Shown: positions 33,691 through 46,978, counted from the stretch's first letter. The stretch is 64,000 bases of DNA from Antedon mediterranea (GCF_964355755.1 NC_092672.1:15064501-15128500), one strand, 5' to 3'. Translations and numbers: made by a program. Notes: a model not told the origin generated them from the sequence alone.

Positions 33691-35174
33691 AAATATAAAC
33701 AACATATAACATACTTTTCATAGCAATGTGAAATCATTGATGGAGATAAAGAGAGTGCTGCTATCATTTTAATGGGTATTAATATATTATAATGATATAT
33801 TAATTGTATTATTAAAAATGTAGAGAATATATAACAAAATAGAGAATATTGTTGCTGCATTTAAACAAAAATGGCAGTGTTGTCCAATCAAAAGGATTTT
33901 AAGGATAATTTTATGTTTTTTCTCTTTATTTGTTATTTTGCTATCCAAATGCATTCATAACATACTGCTGAGGTTCAACCAACCAAGTGAACAAAAGACT
34001 GAATATGAGAGCATACAAATATTTGACAACTGGGGATAGTTGAGTTTTTTACAATAATACTGTAGTCATCAATGATGACTATATTTATTCTCCTTGTATT
34101 ATTTTGTAATTTTTTAATGCATAAAACACTTGCCATTTCTTGTCCAGTGTCAACAGTTTGTCTAATACATTTTTTTGTTGAATCTTATTTTTTTATTTTG
34201 TTTTTTAGTTTTTTTGTGTGCCTGGCAGTGATTTTATACAAACTTTAGTAGATAATAATTGTTATACAAATATTTACAAGTATACATGTTTACATTGGTA
34301 ATATATGAAATTATCTTATATATTTCATTTATGATAAAAATGCTACATTGTTACATATTAAAATTGATTTTTGTAATAAATAGAACAATTATTTGACATA
34401 ATAATATTCAGAGAAAAATATTTGATAAAAAAATTTAATCTTGAAAACATATATTTATACATCTTCGAACCAACACCACCATCATAGCCTACCACATTAA
34501 CATTTTCACAAACATTCAGGATTTATAATTTAATGGCACAATTACATTTTAATTTCTCTTAAGTACATTTTGAAAGTGGATGTTATTTAATGACATTAGT
34601 TCAATTTGCTGTATTTTACCTCATATTTCAGGACAAAACTAATTTGATAACACAGAATTTTGGGAGCTTCTACAGATTACAAAAGAAGACTAAATGGGTC
34701 CGATTTTGTGGGCATGCAGAACGACATTTTTATTTGTAGTCGTATTCATTATAAATAATCACAAAAACATTTCATACTTTAAAAAGTCCAAACACAAACA
34801 TTTGTGGGACTTCTGTTCTACTGCAGGTGTTCAACTAGCAAACTCTATGCAATCTATGCAATCTGTCTTGGAATTCAGGTTTAATGCAAATTAAATGAAG
34901 TATGCTTGTTCTGTTTGTAGGCCTATGCGTTTGTATTTCTTTATACACAAGTAGTAATAACAATCAGTATATGCAATAATGTTTATTAGATGTTGATGGA
35001 TAAAGGATACATACTTTTGTTTGTTCATATTTGTCATTATTTTCAGTGGTGAATCCAGGATTTTGAAAGAAGGGGCGCAGGGCCTAAAAAACTGTTCTTT
35101 GTATTAAATTTTTACACATTTTGGATGGACTGTGGTTCTACCTATAAAGATGAAAAAATTATAAATATAATGCA
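33691..35174. other. AT-rich, no recognisable gene
   Basis: At 35047-35090 a short stretch (GTGGTGAATCCAGGATTTTG, then GGGGCGCAGGGCC) resembles dispersed repeats elsewhere in the window (e.g. about 50160). The open frame at 34694-34894 has no domain. Confidence 0.4.
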
Positions 35175-36893
35175 TACCGTAAATCTTCTAATAGTAACCC
35201 ACACTCTAATAGTAACCCACACTCTAATAGTAACCCACACTCTAATAGTAACCCCCACTCTAATAGTAACCCCCACTCTAATAGTAACCCACACTCTAAT
35301 AGTAACCCACACTCTAATAGTAACCCACACTCTAATAGTAACCCACACTCTAATAGTAACCCACACTCTAATAGTAACCCACACTCTAATAGTAACCCAC
35401 ACTCTAATAGTAACCCACACTCTAATAGTAACCCACACTCTAATAGTAACCCACACTCTAATAGTAACCCACACTCTAATAGTAACCCACACTCTAATAG
35501 TAACCCACACTCTAATAGTAACCCACACTCTAATAGTAACCCCCCTTCTAATAGTAACCCACACTCTAATAGTAACCCACACTCTAATAGTAACCCACAC
35601 TCTAATAGTAACCCACACTCTAATAGTAACCCACACTCTAATAGTAACCCACACTCTAATAGTAACCCACACTCTAATAGTAACCCACACTCTAATAGTA
35701 ACCCACACTCTAATAGTAACCCACACTCTAATAGTAACCCACACTCTAATAGTAACCCCCCTTCTAATAGTAACCCACACTCTAATAGTAACCCACACTC
35801 TAATAGTAACCCACACTCTAATAGTAACCCACACTCTAATAGTAACCCACACTCTAATAGTAACCCACACTCTAATAGTAACCCACACTCTAATAGTAAC
35901 CCACACTCTAATAGTAACCCACACTCTAATAGTAACACACACTCTAATAGTAACACACACTCTAATAGTAACACACACTCTAATAGTAACCCCCACTCTA
36001 ATAGTAACCCCCACTCTAATAGTAACCCACACTCTAATAGTAACCCACACTCTAATAGTAACCCACACTCTAATAGTAACCCACACTCTAATAGTAACCC
36101 ACACTCTAATAGTAACCCACACTCTAATAGTAACCCACACTCTAATAGTAACCCACACTCTAATAGTAACCCACACTCTAATAGTAACCCACACTCTAAT
36201 AGTAACCAACACTCTAATAGTAACCAACACTCTAATAGTAACCCACACTCTAATAGTAACCCACACTCTAATAGTAATCCCCCTTCTAATAGTAACCCCC
36301 CTTCTAATAGTAACCCACACTCTAATAGTAACCCCCCTTCTAATAGTAACCCCCCTTCTAATAGTAACCCACCTTCTAATAGTAACCCACCTTCTAATAG
36401 TAACCCACACTCTAATAGTAATCCCCCTTCTAATAGTAACCCCCCTTCTAATAGTAACCCACACTCTAATAGTAAGCCCCCTTCTAATAGTAACCCCCCT
36501 TCTAATAGTAACCCCCCTTCTAATAGTAACCCACCTTATAACTCAATCTATAATAATAACCCACTCGCAAAAACTTTTTATTATGAAGACTGGTCGTTTA
36601 TGATGCAGTCATATTTTGAAAATAAGGAGATAATGCATGTTGATCTCGAGAGTGGGGGAGGATTTAGTGTTTTTAAGTTTATAAAATAAAGTTAGAGTTC
36701 AACCAAATTTGTTTATGCTTACTGTTTTATTATTTTGCTATTAGTTGCTGACTGGAACAGTTGGGGGTGGGTTACTATTTTCAGGTGCCTAATTTAAGAT
36801 TAATAATAATAACCCACTACTTCTAATAGTAACCCACTATAAAAAACAATCAAAGAATAATAACCCAGGGTTACAATTAGAAGATTTACGGTA
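35175..36893. mobile_element. TA-target inverted-repeat element filled by a minisatellite (1715 bp)
   Basis: Element 35177-36891 starts CCGTAAATCTTCTAATAGTA and ends with the inverse, a 24-bp TIR with one mismatch, with TA on both sides. The interior is mainly the 18-bp array; the right part (36540-36890) holds dispersed ATAATAACCCACT-like and inverse GGGTTACTATT motifs. The first array unit is the inner part of the left TIR, so the array grew from the terminus. No transposase. Confidence 0.85.
35185..36540. repeat. 18-bp minisatellite, about 75 units
   Basis: Unit CTAATAGTAACCCACACT; variants are CCCCCACT, CCCCCCTT, CCCACCTT, CCAACACT and ACACACACT. Variants cluster: the CCCCCCTT form is rare in the first two thirds (35541, 35757) and dominates after 36280. 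Three frames stay open through it only because the unit is a multiple of 3 without stops; I do not call these proteins. Confidence 0.95.
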
Positions 36894-39719
36894 AACAAGA
36901 ATGTATTGATACATTTAACATTAGTAATTAATTGTCATAATTGTCAGCAGACTTACTACTGTAGTTTGATTTGGTTTCAACTTTAAAGTTCAGTTTATTT
37001 ATTTGAATTTGGTTTAATTCTATTCTGTTCAATTTGAAATATCAAATGCATTTTTACTGATAAAACTTCAAATAATTATGTTTACCGCTTCAGTATTAGT
37101 TGGTCTTTTCTTCTGTCAAATTCTAATTAAATGACTAGGCCTACATTTTAAGCTCTTTTTGGGCAAGAAAAATAACTAATAATAACGACCATATTACTAT
37201 TCCACGCATTTGTAATAGATTTTGGTCTACCTTTATCTAGGGCTGAACAGTACTATCATTCGATTGTATTTCGGAACATGATTCTTATAAAACAAAATGA
37301 CTGTTTATTTAGGCTAAATTATGCTAGAATGACTTTTCATGGATTTATTTACACTCGAGACCCCTGAACTTGTTTCATATATTATATAAATTTATCTAAA
37401 TTTGAATGTTCTCATGAAAATAAATAATGAAATATTTGTGAAACATTGACAAATAAATACTAGGATGTAGTAAGTTACATATCATTTGTAATGCATACAT
37501 AATATAGCTATTTCATATAATAATGTATCTTACATTGTGTCACCACAACAGAATTGCTTTTTATTGAATGAATTGATGTACGTACATAGCAAATGGATAA
37601 AAAAAAAAAAAGCAGATTTATTCTCCATTGGCAAACACAAATTGACTGTGGTTATGTTGTGAATACATCTCAATGCATTTTTTTTTCAATTGTATCATTG
37701 TTTATGAACATTATGATTTACATATGAAGAACCTTTGTTATTTTTCCTCTTGTTATTATGCGTATGTGGCTTGATTAAATGTAACTTTGATGCGTAAATG
37801 GTTTTATAAATTATTGAAATTAACAAAAATTGAATTTCTTTAGTACCTACTGTAAATCTTTTAAGTTAAAACCTACAGTAGGAATATTATTTCTATTATT
37901 TAGATTTTTTACCATGATAATTGTTCACTTTTTAAAAAAAACTGAAAGAAAATTAAATCATTATATTGGTAATTAGGTAATAATTACCACAAATGAATAG
38001 ATTTGAATATATTTATTAGATGTTACTGTAATTGAAGAAAGATTCTAAGTTATAATATAATATTAGTATACTGACACTATAATACATATTTGAAGAATAA
38101 AATATAATAAACATCCAAGCTATTATTAATGAATGTAATATGAACAACAAATAATGTACATGCACAGTAAAATAATAAACTGAACAAAAGTATCTACAGT
38201 AGATATAGATTTCAATGTTCAAAATATCACATAAAATTTCTATAAACAACAATCGCATCAGAATAAAGTATTAGTTTGTATACTTACATACTTATTGTAT
38301 ACTGTTTTTATTATTTGACGCTGTTGGTCTTTATTTTACTCATCACTGTTGATTGACTTTACCTAATTATCATACAAAGAAGGAAGAAATTTTCAATTTG
38401 ACCTTTGACCTATGTACATTTACTTTTTATTTATATAACGATTCCAGTACCTCATTTGAATGAAGTATTATATATTTGTTTGTGAACAAATTTTAATATT
38501 TAGGCAATACACTTATTAGGGTGCGGTTCTGTATAATTATCTTTTTATCCTTAGTTTTCCTTGTTTAGTCAATAGAAATTAAATTTTTGGCTCAAATGTC
38601 AATCAAATCAAATTTTATATGAATTACTGAAATTCTTGTTAAGCCTGCATGAATAATCAAGATTTAACTCATGTTCATTAAAATATATTTGAATAAACAG
38701 TCATTTTTTATGAGAATTGCTATTCTATGAATTTGATAATTTTTGCTCTCAGGAAATTGCAGAAAATTGAATTGCATGATCATTATCTTGCACCCCATTA
38801 GCAGTTCTTTTACGCCCTTAATCTTTAATTACTCCATATGCAGGGTTGTCCACTTCATTTACAACTTGTATAAATATTGCATCTTAGTGGTTGCTATGTT
38901 TTTAACAAGAAAGAAAAATAGATAAAGGGCAATAATGTAAAGATTCAAAATTTGTCTCACTCTTTCTTCATCTAATACACATTTTTTAGGTTTTTTATTT
39001 CTTCATAATGTCTAATTTGAGCTTTCTGCTGGCTTGGAATTTAGCAATTGTGACATCTCTGGCCAAAACGTCCCTGATTCATTATATCCCCACAGCTTTC
39101 CTTGCTCAGTTTTCTCGCTGTGGCCCAGGATCAATGATGGGTAATAACAAAGTGAAAGGCATGCGAGACATACGAGGAATGTCAAAAATGTATGCGAGGC
39201 ATCATTTACGATCAACAAAAAATGTGAGGCATCAATGGTGCGAAACAAGAAGTCAACGAAAATTATATAGTCTAGCTGGACTACTACGAAAATCGTACCA
39301 AGTCTACTATAAACAGGAATATATTGTATGATTACATCAATTATTATATTATCAAAATTGCGATTAAATTATTTTCTACATTGCTAAAGTGTGATTTTAT
39401 GCCTGGTCATGTCGATTGTAGGACGATCGGGTGTCCAGACCATTGGTAATCGCAACATATTCCGAAATGGCATTCTTTTTTACAGAAGCTCCAGAATTTT
39501 ATTAGCCAATCGTAAAATAACACGTTGTTATAAATATGTCTGTTGCATCCAGTAGATACAACCATAGCAACTAGGAAACTGCCAGTAATACAGAACTGAA
39601 CCTATCAAACTTTAAAATTATCCATGAATTAAATATAAGTAACGAAAAGAAAAAAAGCAATAATCAATATAAAACTAATCGTCACAGGTGAGGAGATAAG
39701 CAAAGGAAAAGGCAAGTCA
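36894..39719. other. AT-rich, no convincing gene
   Basis: An open frame of 107 codons lies at 39008-39331 (plus) with a basic C-terminal half but no recognised domain. Its text GCGAGACAT...GTGAGGCATC resembles inverse text at 46110-46215, suggesting repeat origin. Nothing else seen. Confidence 0.4.
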
Positions 39720-41420
39720 ATGCAATTCTATATCTGAATATTGTTTTCAATAATGTTAATAGGATAAGACCTAAATTATAATATGATATTGAAAGACTAC
39801 TATATGATAACAAAATTGATATGCTTGGAGTTTCAGAAACCTTTTTAAAGAATGAATGAACCAGTAGTAAATATCATTGGTAAAAAGTAGAACAGAAAAT
39901 GGGGGCAGTGGATTGGAATTTTTATCTCAGAAAAAATTCAGTTAATAATCTAATAACTATCTTAACTCAATGGTTGATAATTATAAAAGGTTATGGATTA
40001 AAATCAGTATAAATAATGAGAAACATCTATATGTAGCTGTATTTTAATAGAAGGCGTCAATCCAAACTTAACAAATGAATTGTATAATCAGTTACTATCG
40101 AAAATAATAAGAATAGAGAACAACAAGGATAATCCATGTAAATTACTTATGGGTGATTTTAATGCTAGAATTGGCAATATAATTCCTAATGGGGACAACA
40201 CTATTAACTCAAAATGGGGAAAGACATTTAGATTTTCAAAATAATGCAAATTTAACTAATATAATTTGCACAATTTTCTATGAAGAAAAAATAGCTTGGT
40301 CTAGAGCAAACCAACAGAGTAAAATAGATTATTTTCTCTGCTCTAAATCTACTGTTAACCAAATTAAATCACTCTTCATTGATGAAGAAAGATAATTTGG
40401 TTTAGGAAGTGACCATAATGTTTTATGGTTGTCTCTTTAAATATGAATAAGCAAAATGTAAATAAGCATAAATTAAATATAGGACATTAAACATAATCAA
40501 GGTTATACTGCCTACCAGGAAATTCTACAAGAGAAATTTATAAATTGGAGTACAAATAATTTCAATAATGTTGATTTAATGTAGAGCACATGGAAGTCTA
40601 TTGTGATTCGTGCATGCCACTGATGGTATTGGAGGGTATGAGTTAAAACCATAAAGCAAAAACAAAAACCCTGTTTTATTAAAGAGGCATCGTGTCACCA
40701 CAGGCATTGGGTTAAAAACTGAATACGGCAATAATGATTTACAAGTAGGACATATTAACAATAACTATAATAATAGATAGAATGATTCTAAAGACATATC
40801 TGACGTCGGTACTAACATAAATAATGTTGGCAACAATGGCAATAATATTGGTCATGTCCTTTGGCGGTCTTACCGGGAAAATTGCAATAATGGTCGAAGA
40901 TTTATTAAAGAAAGTATATCACAACAGCATGTACAAAAATATGTTGACATTGCAAACAAATGGGTATTAACAAAAAGAAAAAGAAATTTATTGCATTAAA
41001 ATACCAGGTTCTGATGGGTGTATAACAGATAAAGATGAGATTAATTTTAAATTTTAAATATCTTTCTTACAAATAATTATGTTAAAGAAATTAGAAATGA
41101 TTTCTCAAAAGAACAATCTTATCTTGAAGGTATTGAACAAAACTATTTATATGATATTGTGATTGATTTTGATATTGTGGAAGAGGCAATTAATTTGGCC
41201 AAAAAAAATAAAGCCCCTGCTTTGGATGGAATTACTAATGAATTATTTAAAAACGAGGGTCATACCATTATTTTATATTTACTTGCTCTGTTTGATAAAT
41301 GCATCCAACTTAAATAAATACCTGAAGAATGGAACAAAAGTAGGATACCAATATACTTTGGAGAACACTTGCCATTCCTTCAGTCATATACAGATATAAG
41401 ACAGCTTAAAAACAATAATT
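39720..41420 (+). pseudogene. degenerate LINE: endonuclease and start of reverse transcriptase
   Basis: Broken frames carry, in order, LNIVFNNVNRIRPKL (about 39755), IDMLGVSETFLKNE (39818-39858), GDFNARIGN (about 40153-40180), SKIDYFLCSK (40320-40348) and GSDHNVLWL (about 40406-40432). These are APE-type endonuclease motifs including the GDFN and SDH catalytic signatures. At 41160-41340 the start of the RT appears: FDIVEEAINLAKKNKAPALD, then GITNELFKN and IPEEWNKSR. Many stops; the RT catalytic palm is lost. The clade is uncertain. Confidence 0.8.
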
Positions 41421-41532
41421 GTTTATCTATACACAAAAAAAAACATGTTATGTTTTAGGGTCATCAACGATTTTGTAAACTTGCACTAAGAGGGCTTGGA
41501 AAACACAATGGGAATTACACATTTTCAATCCA

Positions 41533-42273
41533 TCTATCTATAATATAATAGTACTAAGCCAAAATTTGTTCCTCTATCTTCTCCTAAGCTGCAAGTCAGA
41601 TACTCGCACCAGTCGAGCTGGGCCACCTATTAATTCCCCTTTCTCAATTAGTCTATATTAGAATTGCAAATTTGTTCAAAAAAATGTGTTGTTTAGACCA
41701 ATTTATTTGCAACTGCCGAACTCCGAGTTCCGTAATTCTCGGCCATTTTCCTACATCACAATTAGGTCACTCAGATAATTAGTAATATCGAGATGTGACA
41801 GCAGAACATGTGATCAGCGCAGCTGCAGTTATAATAGTATACCAGAAGTGCTGCCGTGCGCCATTTGAAATGAAACGGGCGGTAAGTACAAAACTGTATT
41901 CTTGATCATGTTTCTCGCTCCTGCTGCCAAACATTGAGCACCCTTTTACAATTTTTGCAAACACCAAATGCAGTGATAACACTAGGCTAGGTTTATGTTT
42001 CTTAGTAAATTACTATTTCTAAGCTGCTATAGGCAATAGCTGAATGCGGGATGGTTTGGGACAGGTGTGACAGGCAGATTTGGCCAACTTTTAGGCTGAT
42101 ATACTGTCTGACTAAGAGAGGCTTCTAATTACATTATGATGATGCCCATCCATTGGACGGGTACCTGCTAGTATGATGCCCATCCATTGGACGGGTACCT
42201 GCTAGTATAATGCCCATCCATTGGACGGGTACCTGCTAGTATAATGCCCATCCATTGGACGGGTACCTGCTAG
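41533..42273 (+). mobile_element. non-autonomous Helitron with repeated 3' end
   Basis: The 5' end is TCTATCTATAATATAATAGT at 41533 (or TC at 41537), after A. The 3' end is a hairpin (CCCATCC, ATT, GGACGGG with one mismatch), then TACCTG and CTAG at 42270-42273 before T. It fits Helitron rules and sits just after the LINE remnant. No Rep/helicase coding. Confidence 0.65.
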
Positions 42274-42274
42274 T
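42141..42274. repeat. 34-bp tandem repeat, 4 copies (Helitron 3' ends)
   Basis: Units start at 42141, 42175, 42209 and 42243, each holding ATGCCCATCCATTGGACGGG and TACCTGCTAGTAT. Each unit is a complete Helitron 3' hairpin plus CTAGT. Confidence 0.95.
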
Positions 42275-44270
42275 ATAATTTAAATAGTACTGAGTAAATG
42301 CTCTTATGTATTCTGTCTGTATGTACACTTTTATTTATAGTTTTATTGTACTTTAGTAATTAATGTTCTTTTAATTCTCCCACATCTTAAGTATGTGTGT
42401 ACAGTGTATATTTATTTACAGTATAATTATAGATTTTTGTATTGTTAGTACTGTTTTGTAAGCATTGTTGGTTATCTTATTGTATTGTTAATATTTTTTT
42501 CCCTTTCTTTCTTTCTTTCTTTCTTTTGAGTAATATTTCCACTTTTACGTGTGTATATTTTATAGATTTATTTTAAGTATGTTATTGTATTAATTATTTT
42601 GTTTTGTTTACACGAACGCTCCAATTATCATTGAGTGCCGCCAATATAAATGTGTAAGGTCAAATAAATATTATTATGTAATCTTTGTTGCGGTTCTTTG
42701 ATAGACATATCAGGTTTGACTCCAGGAGGTGAGGGGGGGGGGGGGTGTTAAGGAAAGCTAGCGGGGAGAGTTGACCCTGTTTGTCGGGGAGAAAAATATG
42801 ATATTCCCCACAAAAATAAAACAATACCCTAATGAGTGTTTCAAATCAAGGATTTTCAATTTTACTAAGCGACTAAAACTACCCTTAAATTAATGTTTAT
42901 TGCTGCGGTTTCCGGAGGCCTCACCCATGTTGTGTAATAGGCGAGGAGGCAGGGAGAATAGCAAATTCGCACCAGGCTTGGTATAAAGAAGAAAAAAGAA
43001 AAAGAGCGCATGGGAAAGACAAAGAGAGGACAAAGAATTTAGGAAATAAAAAAAGAGTACTATCAATTCTTGTATGTATTGATAGTACTACTTTCTAGCT
43101 ACTGTATGACAACGGTTGCATACATTTAGTATTCCAAGTGTCCCGCTTTCAATGGAATTTTAAAAGGGAAATTCCCGGAAGCTATCAGTGAAAACATGCA
43201 AATACTCAGTAGCGTACGTAGTCCGACAGCAATGTTTACTACCCTAGTTGATTTCGGTGTATCTAAAATGAGGCCTATTTTCCTTCCCAATATAGCCAGA
43301 CATTTAGCCAGTATATGTGTAATTTCCAAGGAACTAGCAGCTGCTCTATTTTTCAAAATGTTCTTACCTCAGCTTCAACCATCACACAAATTTCGTCTAA
43401 TTCAAAGTATAAGTACAATTTTTTCGGGGACATATCTTTGCACCCACTGACCCAAGGCCTCTGTAATGCGGCTGACTCTGTCGCCGAACCCCCATAGACA
43501 ACCCTATTCAATGGATACTAGGACCGTATGGGTTTGGGAGGGTATTTACCATATCTTGTATCTCAGTGTGTTACATGCACTGTTTTTTAAGACTAGCACC
43601 ATGTGTAATTGAAACATAATTACAAGTTTAGAAAAATAAATATCAAAACATTTGAACTTGTGAAAAACTGGGAGCAGCACAAATAGGCCGAGTTGATTAA
43701 AAAAATACAGTTAACTTTTCCATTTACAAACTTTCTATGATGACCGGTCCCAATGACTTCATTGCGTGATTATATGAAGTTAGTGTTTTGTAATTCTAAT
43801 TAATAATTATTATTATTAATTATATCAAGGTTTAAATTATAAGTAATGAAATAATCAAAATCAGTAGTTTGTGAGTCTAATTTAATAAGCAATTTGATTA
43901 GCAATTAACAAAAGAGTTTATGCATTAGATTACTTTACAACACTTTGCACGTAAGAAGTATGCGGTTTGAGAAAAAAAGCATGTGTCCGTATGATAAAAA
44001 GATAAAAGACCTCATACCAATTAAGCACTGAGTCATTGGATGTTGATGTGGCCATAGCTAGAAGAGACTGTTGGTGAGTTAAAAGAAAAAGGCACATACA
44101 AAATGAAAGCTAGTGAATCCACAACTTGTGAACAATTTAGGGAACTTTTAAAAGGGAACACAAATAATTTGATAGGATATGACTTTTAATTAAAAACAAT
44201 CATTACATGAAAATAAATAAAATGATTTATTACACGAAATGGAATTACAATACAAAATACAGATGTCTTG
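42275..44270. other. no convincing gene; microsatellite, hairpin, G-run
   Basis: A (CTTT)n run lies at 42503-42530 and a G run at 42732-42744. A 12-bp perfect hairpin AGTACTATCAAT lies at 43056-43089 with a 10-nt loop. Overlapping open frames on both strands at 43126-43497 have no recognised domain. Confidence 0.45.
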
Positions 44271-45220
44271 TAGGCATTAGACTTGCTCCAAGTCTGTACT
44301 GTTTTTTTTTAATAATTTATTTGTTTTTATTTCGACCGCGATTTTTGTCTGAAAATACAGACTTGTGAAACACGTATAGAAATCGATTTGCAGACCGCAA
44401 ACAACTGATAAGAATGACGTAGGTTATCATACCGTATTTGGCTATATGGGGCGGGCGGTATGTAAATATGGATTTCAAATCAACCAATGATCATTTTGTT
44501 TCAAAATGAAAAAGATCGAGTACGTACAGTGCTGAATGTACGATCGAGACTGTTGAAATAATGAAATCGTGTTGCCAAGTTGTTTTGTTTATTAATTGTT
44601 TAGTCCTTAGCCTAGGCCTCGCACGTATGATCTGCCAAATAAAACGCCAATAAGAGGTAGGCCTACATACCACCACCGGCACACAACAGGATTCACACAC
44701 AACCGACAGGGCTACGACACCACTACACAGAACAGGACAGGGTCTAGGTGGGATTTAAATCAAATTATCTCCGCGTAATATTAAATGATTCATTCAATGT
44801 TTGATTTGCGCAGAAGCAAGACAAGTTTTCATGTTCTTGGGGAAAATCCCATCAAATGTTTACCAGACTACTACTAGGCATATAAAATCATTTCTAGCCT
44901 TCAGAAACTTTCATCAATGTACCCACGTAACATAGCGCATGCGTACCATCTTAGTTGTTGAGTCTTTGAAATTCTGAAATATGAATATTAAAACAGTGTA
45001 CGAGTGAGTAGCCAATCGCATGCAGCTGAAACTAGTCAACCGGATAATCTATGCACCAAGAATTCTTGGTGTCAAACCACGTGACTTTTGCGTGTTTCCC
45101 CAGACGGAGTATCAAAACTCAAGTAATACACGTATGAAACGCCATATGTGCAAAAATGTTTATATTTTTACTAATATTAAGAAAAAAACTCCGTCTGGAG
45201 CCCAGACTATGTAGGCATAT
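44271..45220. mobile_element. element with 9-bp target duplication, copy 2 (932 bp)
   Basis: Element 44280-45211 matches 28410-29370 nearly throughout. It has its own flanks TAGGCATTA and TAGGCATAT (7 of 9 identical). It lacks about 20 bp present in copy 1 (TCCTTCGTAAGTCCTACTCA region, 28747-28768). Open frames inside (44491-44700 minus, 45020-45214 plus) have no domain. Confidence 0.8.
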
Positions 45221-45254
45221 GCATTTCCCATTGACTGTCAGCATATTCACAGTA

Positions 45255-45500
45255 CCACCAAGCCAGCTTGGTGGTTATGATGCTTGGCTACCAATCTAAG
45301 GGTCCTGGGTTCAAGTCCTGTCATATGTCAGGGTTTTTTTCTCATGACAATTTACAACTCCATTCCCAAAGACTTAATAATAAGTCTTTGTTTATGTAGA
45401 GCATCTTGTGTATATGTTTGTCTTGTGAAATTATTAAATAGTTTATCCATCCTGTAATTGGCGGGTTACTCGCTGTTGGATTGAGTATGAAATAAAAATA
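45255..45500 (+). mobile_element. tRNA-derived SINE with a LINE-shared tail
   Basis: The head contains an A-box-like AGCTTGGTGGTTATGATGC (45264 onward) and a perfect B box GGTTCAAGTCC at 45308-45318, as in tRNA pol III promoters. The 3' part CATCCTGTAATTGGCGGG and GCTGTTGGATTGAGTATG ends in AAATAAAAATA at 45500. The last ~45 bp resemble the 3' end of the LINE fragment at 60373-61190 (minus), the usual way a SINE borrows a LINE's machinery. Confidence 0.7.
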
Positions 45501-45916
45501 GGAACGCCGTTTATGCAACATTTCGATGATATAAATTTTATGACACGATATATGAATGAAATGCATCGATATGAATTGAATGGCGCGATATATGAATGAA
45601 ATGTTTTGAATTGAAAGCTTTGATTTGAATGTTTTGAATGAAATGCTTTGAATGAAATGCTTTGAATTGAATGTTTGACTTTTCAATTAAATTCAAACAT
45701 TTCATTCAAAACATTTCATTCAAACACATTTTATTCAAAACATTTTGTTCAAAACATTAAATTCAAAACATTTCATTCAAAACATTTCATTCAAAACATT
45801 CAATTCAAAACATTTCATTCATATATCGCGCCATTCAATTTATATCGATGCATTTCATTCACATATCGCGTCATAAAATTCATATCATCAAAATATTGCG
45901 TAAACAGCGTTCCATA
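45498..45916. mobile_element. foldback element 2 (413 bp)
   Basis: Element 45501-45913 begins GGAACGCCGTTTATGCAA and ends with its inverse (two mismatches), flanked by ATA on both sides. It is a near-complete palindrome centred at about 45680: outer arms share GCGATATATGAATGAAATG and inverse, inner arms are made of 14-bp units of ATTCAAAACATTTC type. It is inserted at the A-rich tail of the SINE. Confidence 0.85.
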
Positions 45917-46344
45917 AATTACAGTTACTGTGCTGTCATATTTGAAATATAAAGCAAACCACTAAGAATGTTATTTATACTATGTTAAAACTAAGCATTT
46001 CTAAAACGGGGTTACCCTGTAATAGCCATGTGGGGAAACTATTAATATCTATTTAGATATATTATAAAATATAAATTGATTTATATAACATATTATAACA
46101 TGTTAAGATATGCCTCACACTTTTTTTAAATTATAAACTATATTCCTCGCATGATTGCACTTTTATAAATGATAAAATGATGCCTCACACACATTTTCGA
46201 TGCACTTTGCATGTCTCGCTGGTTTGTTTTTTTAGTTTAATAAAATAAAGATTGAGTTTTGTGTGTCATGAAAACTAGGGTAAAAAACCATGAGCCTCTT
46301 GCCAAATATGTGAGACTTTTTGTACAACATGCTTATCCACATAT
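45917..46344. other. no recognisable feature
   Basis: AT-rich. ATGCCTCACAC occurs twice (46107, 46181), resembling inverse text at 39160-39230. Confidence 0.35.
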
Positions 46345-46978
46345 TTAAAGCCCCCTTCCCTACGTTTTTTAGATCTAATTTAAGATCACAAACTATATTT
46401 AATGTAAAAATAATACTATATGGTCCTATTGCAATAACTTTTTTTGTCTTTAAATGGTTAAAAATGTGAAAAATAAGTCGATTCTAATAATTATAGCGGC
46501 CCGCTATAAATCCCAAAATGCATTGCGCGCGGATTTATATTTTTGTTTTTCACCTGTAATTCGCCCACGTTTCGATCGATCGTGAGGCCAAAACAAATGG
46601 AAGACTCCTAACTTTTCAGCGAAAATACGGGGTTTTCCCCAATTTGTATCAACGGAGTCTGGCAAAAATAGAAAGACAATTAATGCAGCAACTATACAAC
46701 GTCAGGCTAGGTATATAGCTAGCGTACGATGTTCGTACGTTACCGATGTTTACCAGCTAGGCCTACAAAACTAAGCCTAGCTAGGCTAGGCCTAAGACCG
46801 TCCACGAGAGGTCGATCGCCGCGAGCTACTTAGGTAGTGCATTGTTTCTCACTTTTTATCATAATTTACCATAAAACGTACATTTAAGACAAGGAATGAC
46901 ATGGTTTAATGTTTTTAAAGTGATATATATGTATTATTTTCCAAAAAACGTCCAAAATTGCAGGGAAGGGGTCTTTAA
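46345..46978. mobile_element. TTAA-target MITE family, full copy (626 bp)
   Basis: Element 46349-46974 has ends AGCCCCCTTCCCTACG and, inverted, AGACCCCTTCCCTGCA, with TTAA on both sides. The interior has GTACGATGTTCGTACGTTAC and CTAGCTAGGCTAGGCCTA. Relatives: 53397-53893, 54785-55195, 57595-57840, 58450-58690 and a fragment near 10610. No coding. TTAA points to piggyBac or Kolobok. Confidence 0.8.

Noticed and set aside
35125-36603. 492-codon plus-strand frame and 440/271-codon minus-strand frames of six-residue repeats
   Set aside because: All three are by-products of an 18-bp stop-free repeat inside a transposon; no unique coding flanks or signal.
39008-39331. 107-codon plus-strand frame
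   Set aside because: No domain, and part of its sequence resembles dispersed text near 46150; not enough to call a gene.
43126-43497. overlapping open frames on both strands
   Set aside because: No recognised domain, no splice context and dual-strand openness; kept only as unassigned sequence.
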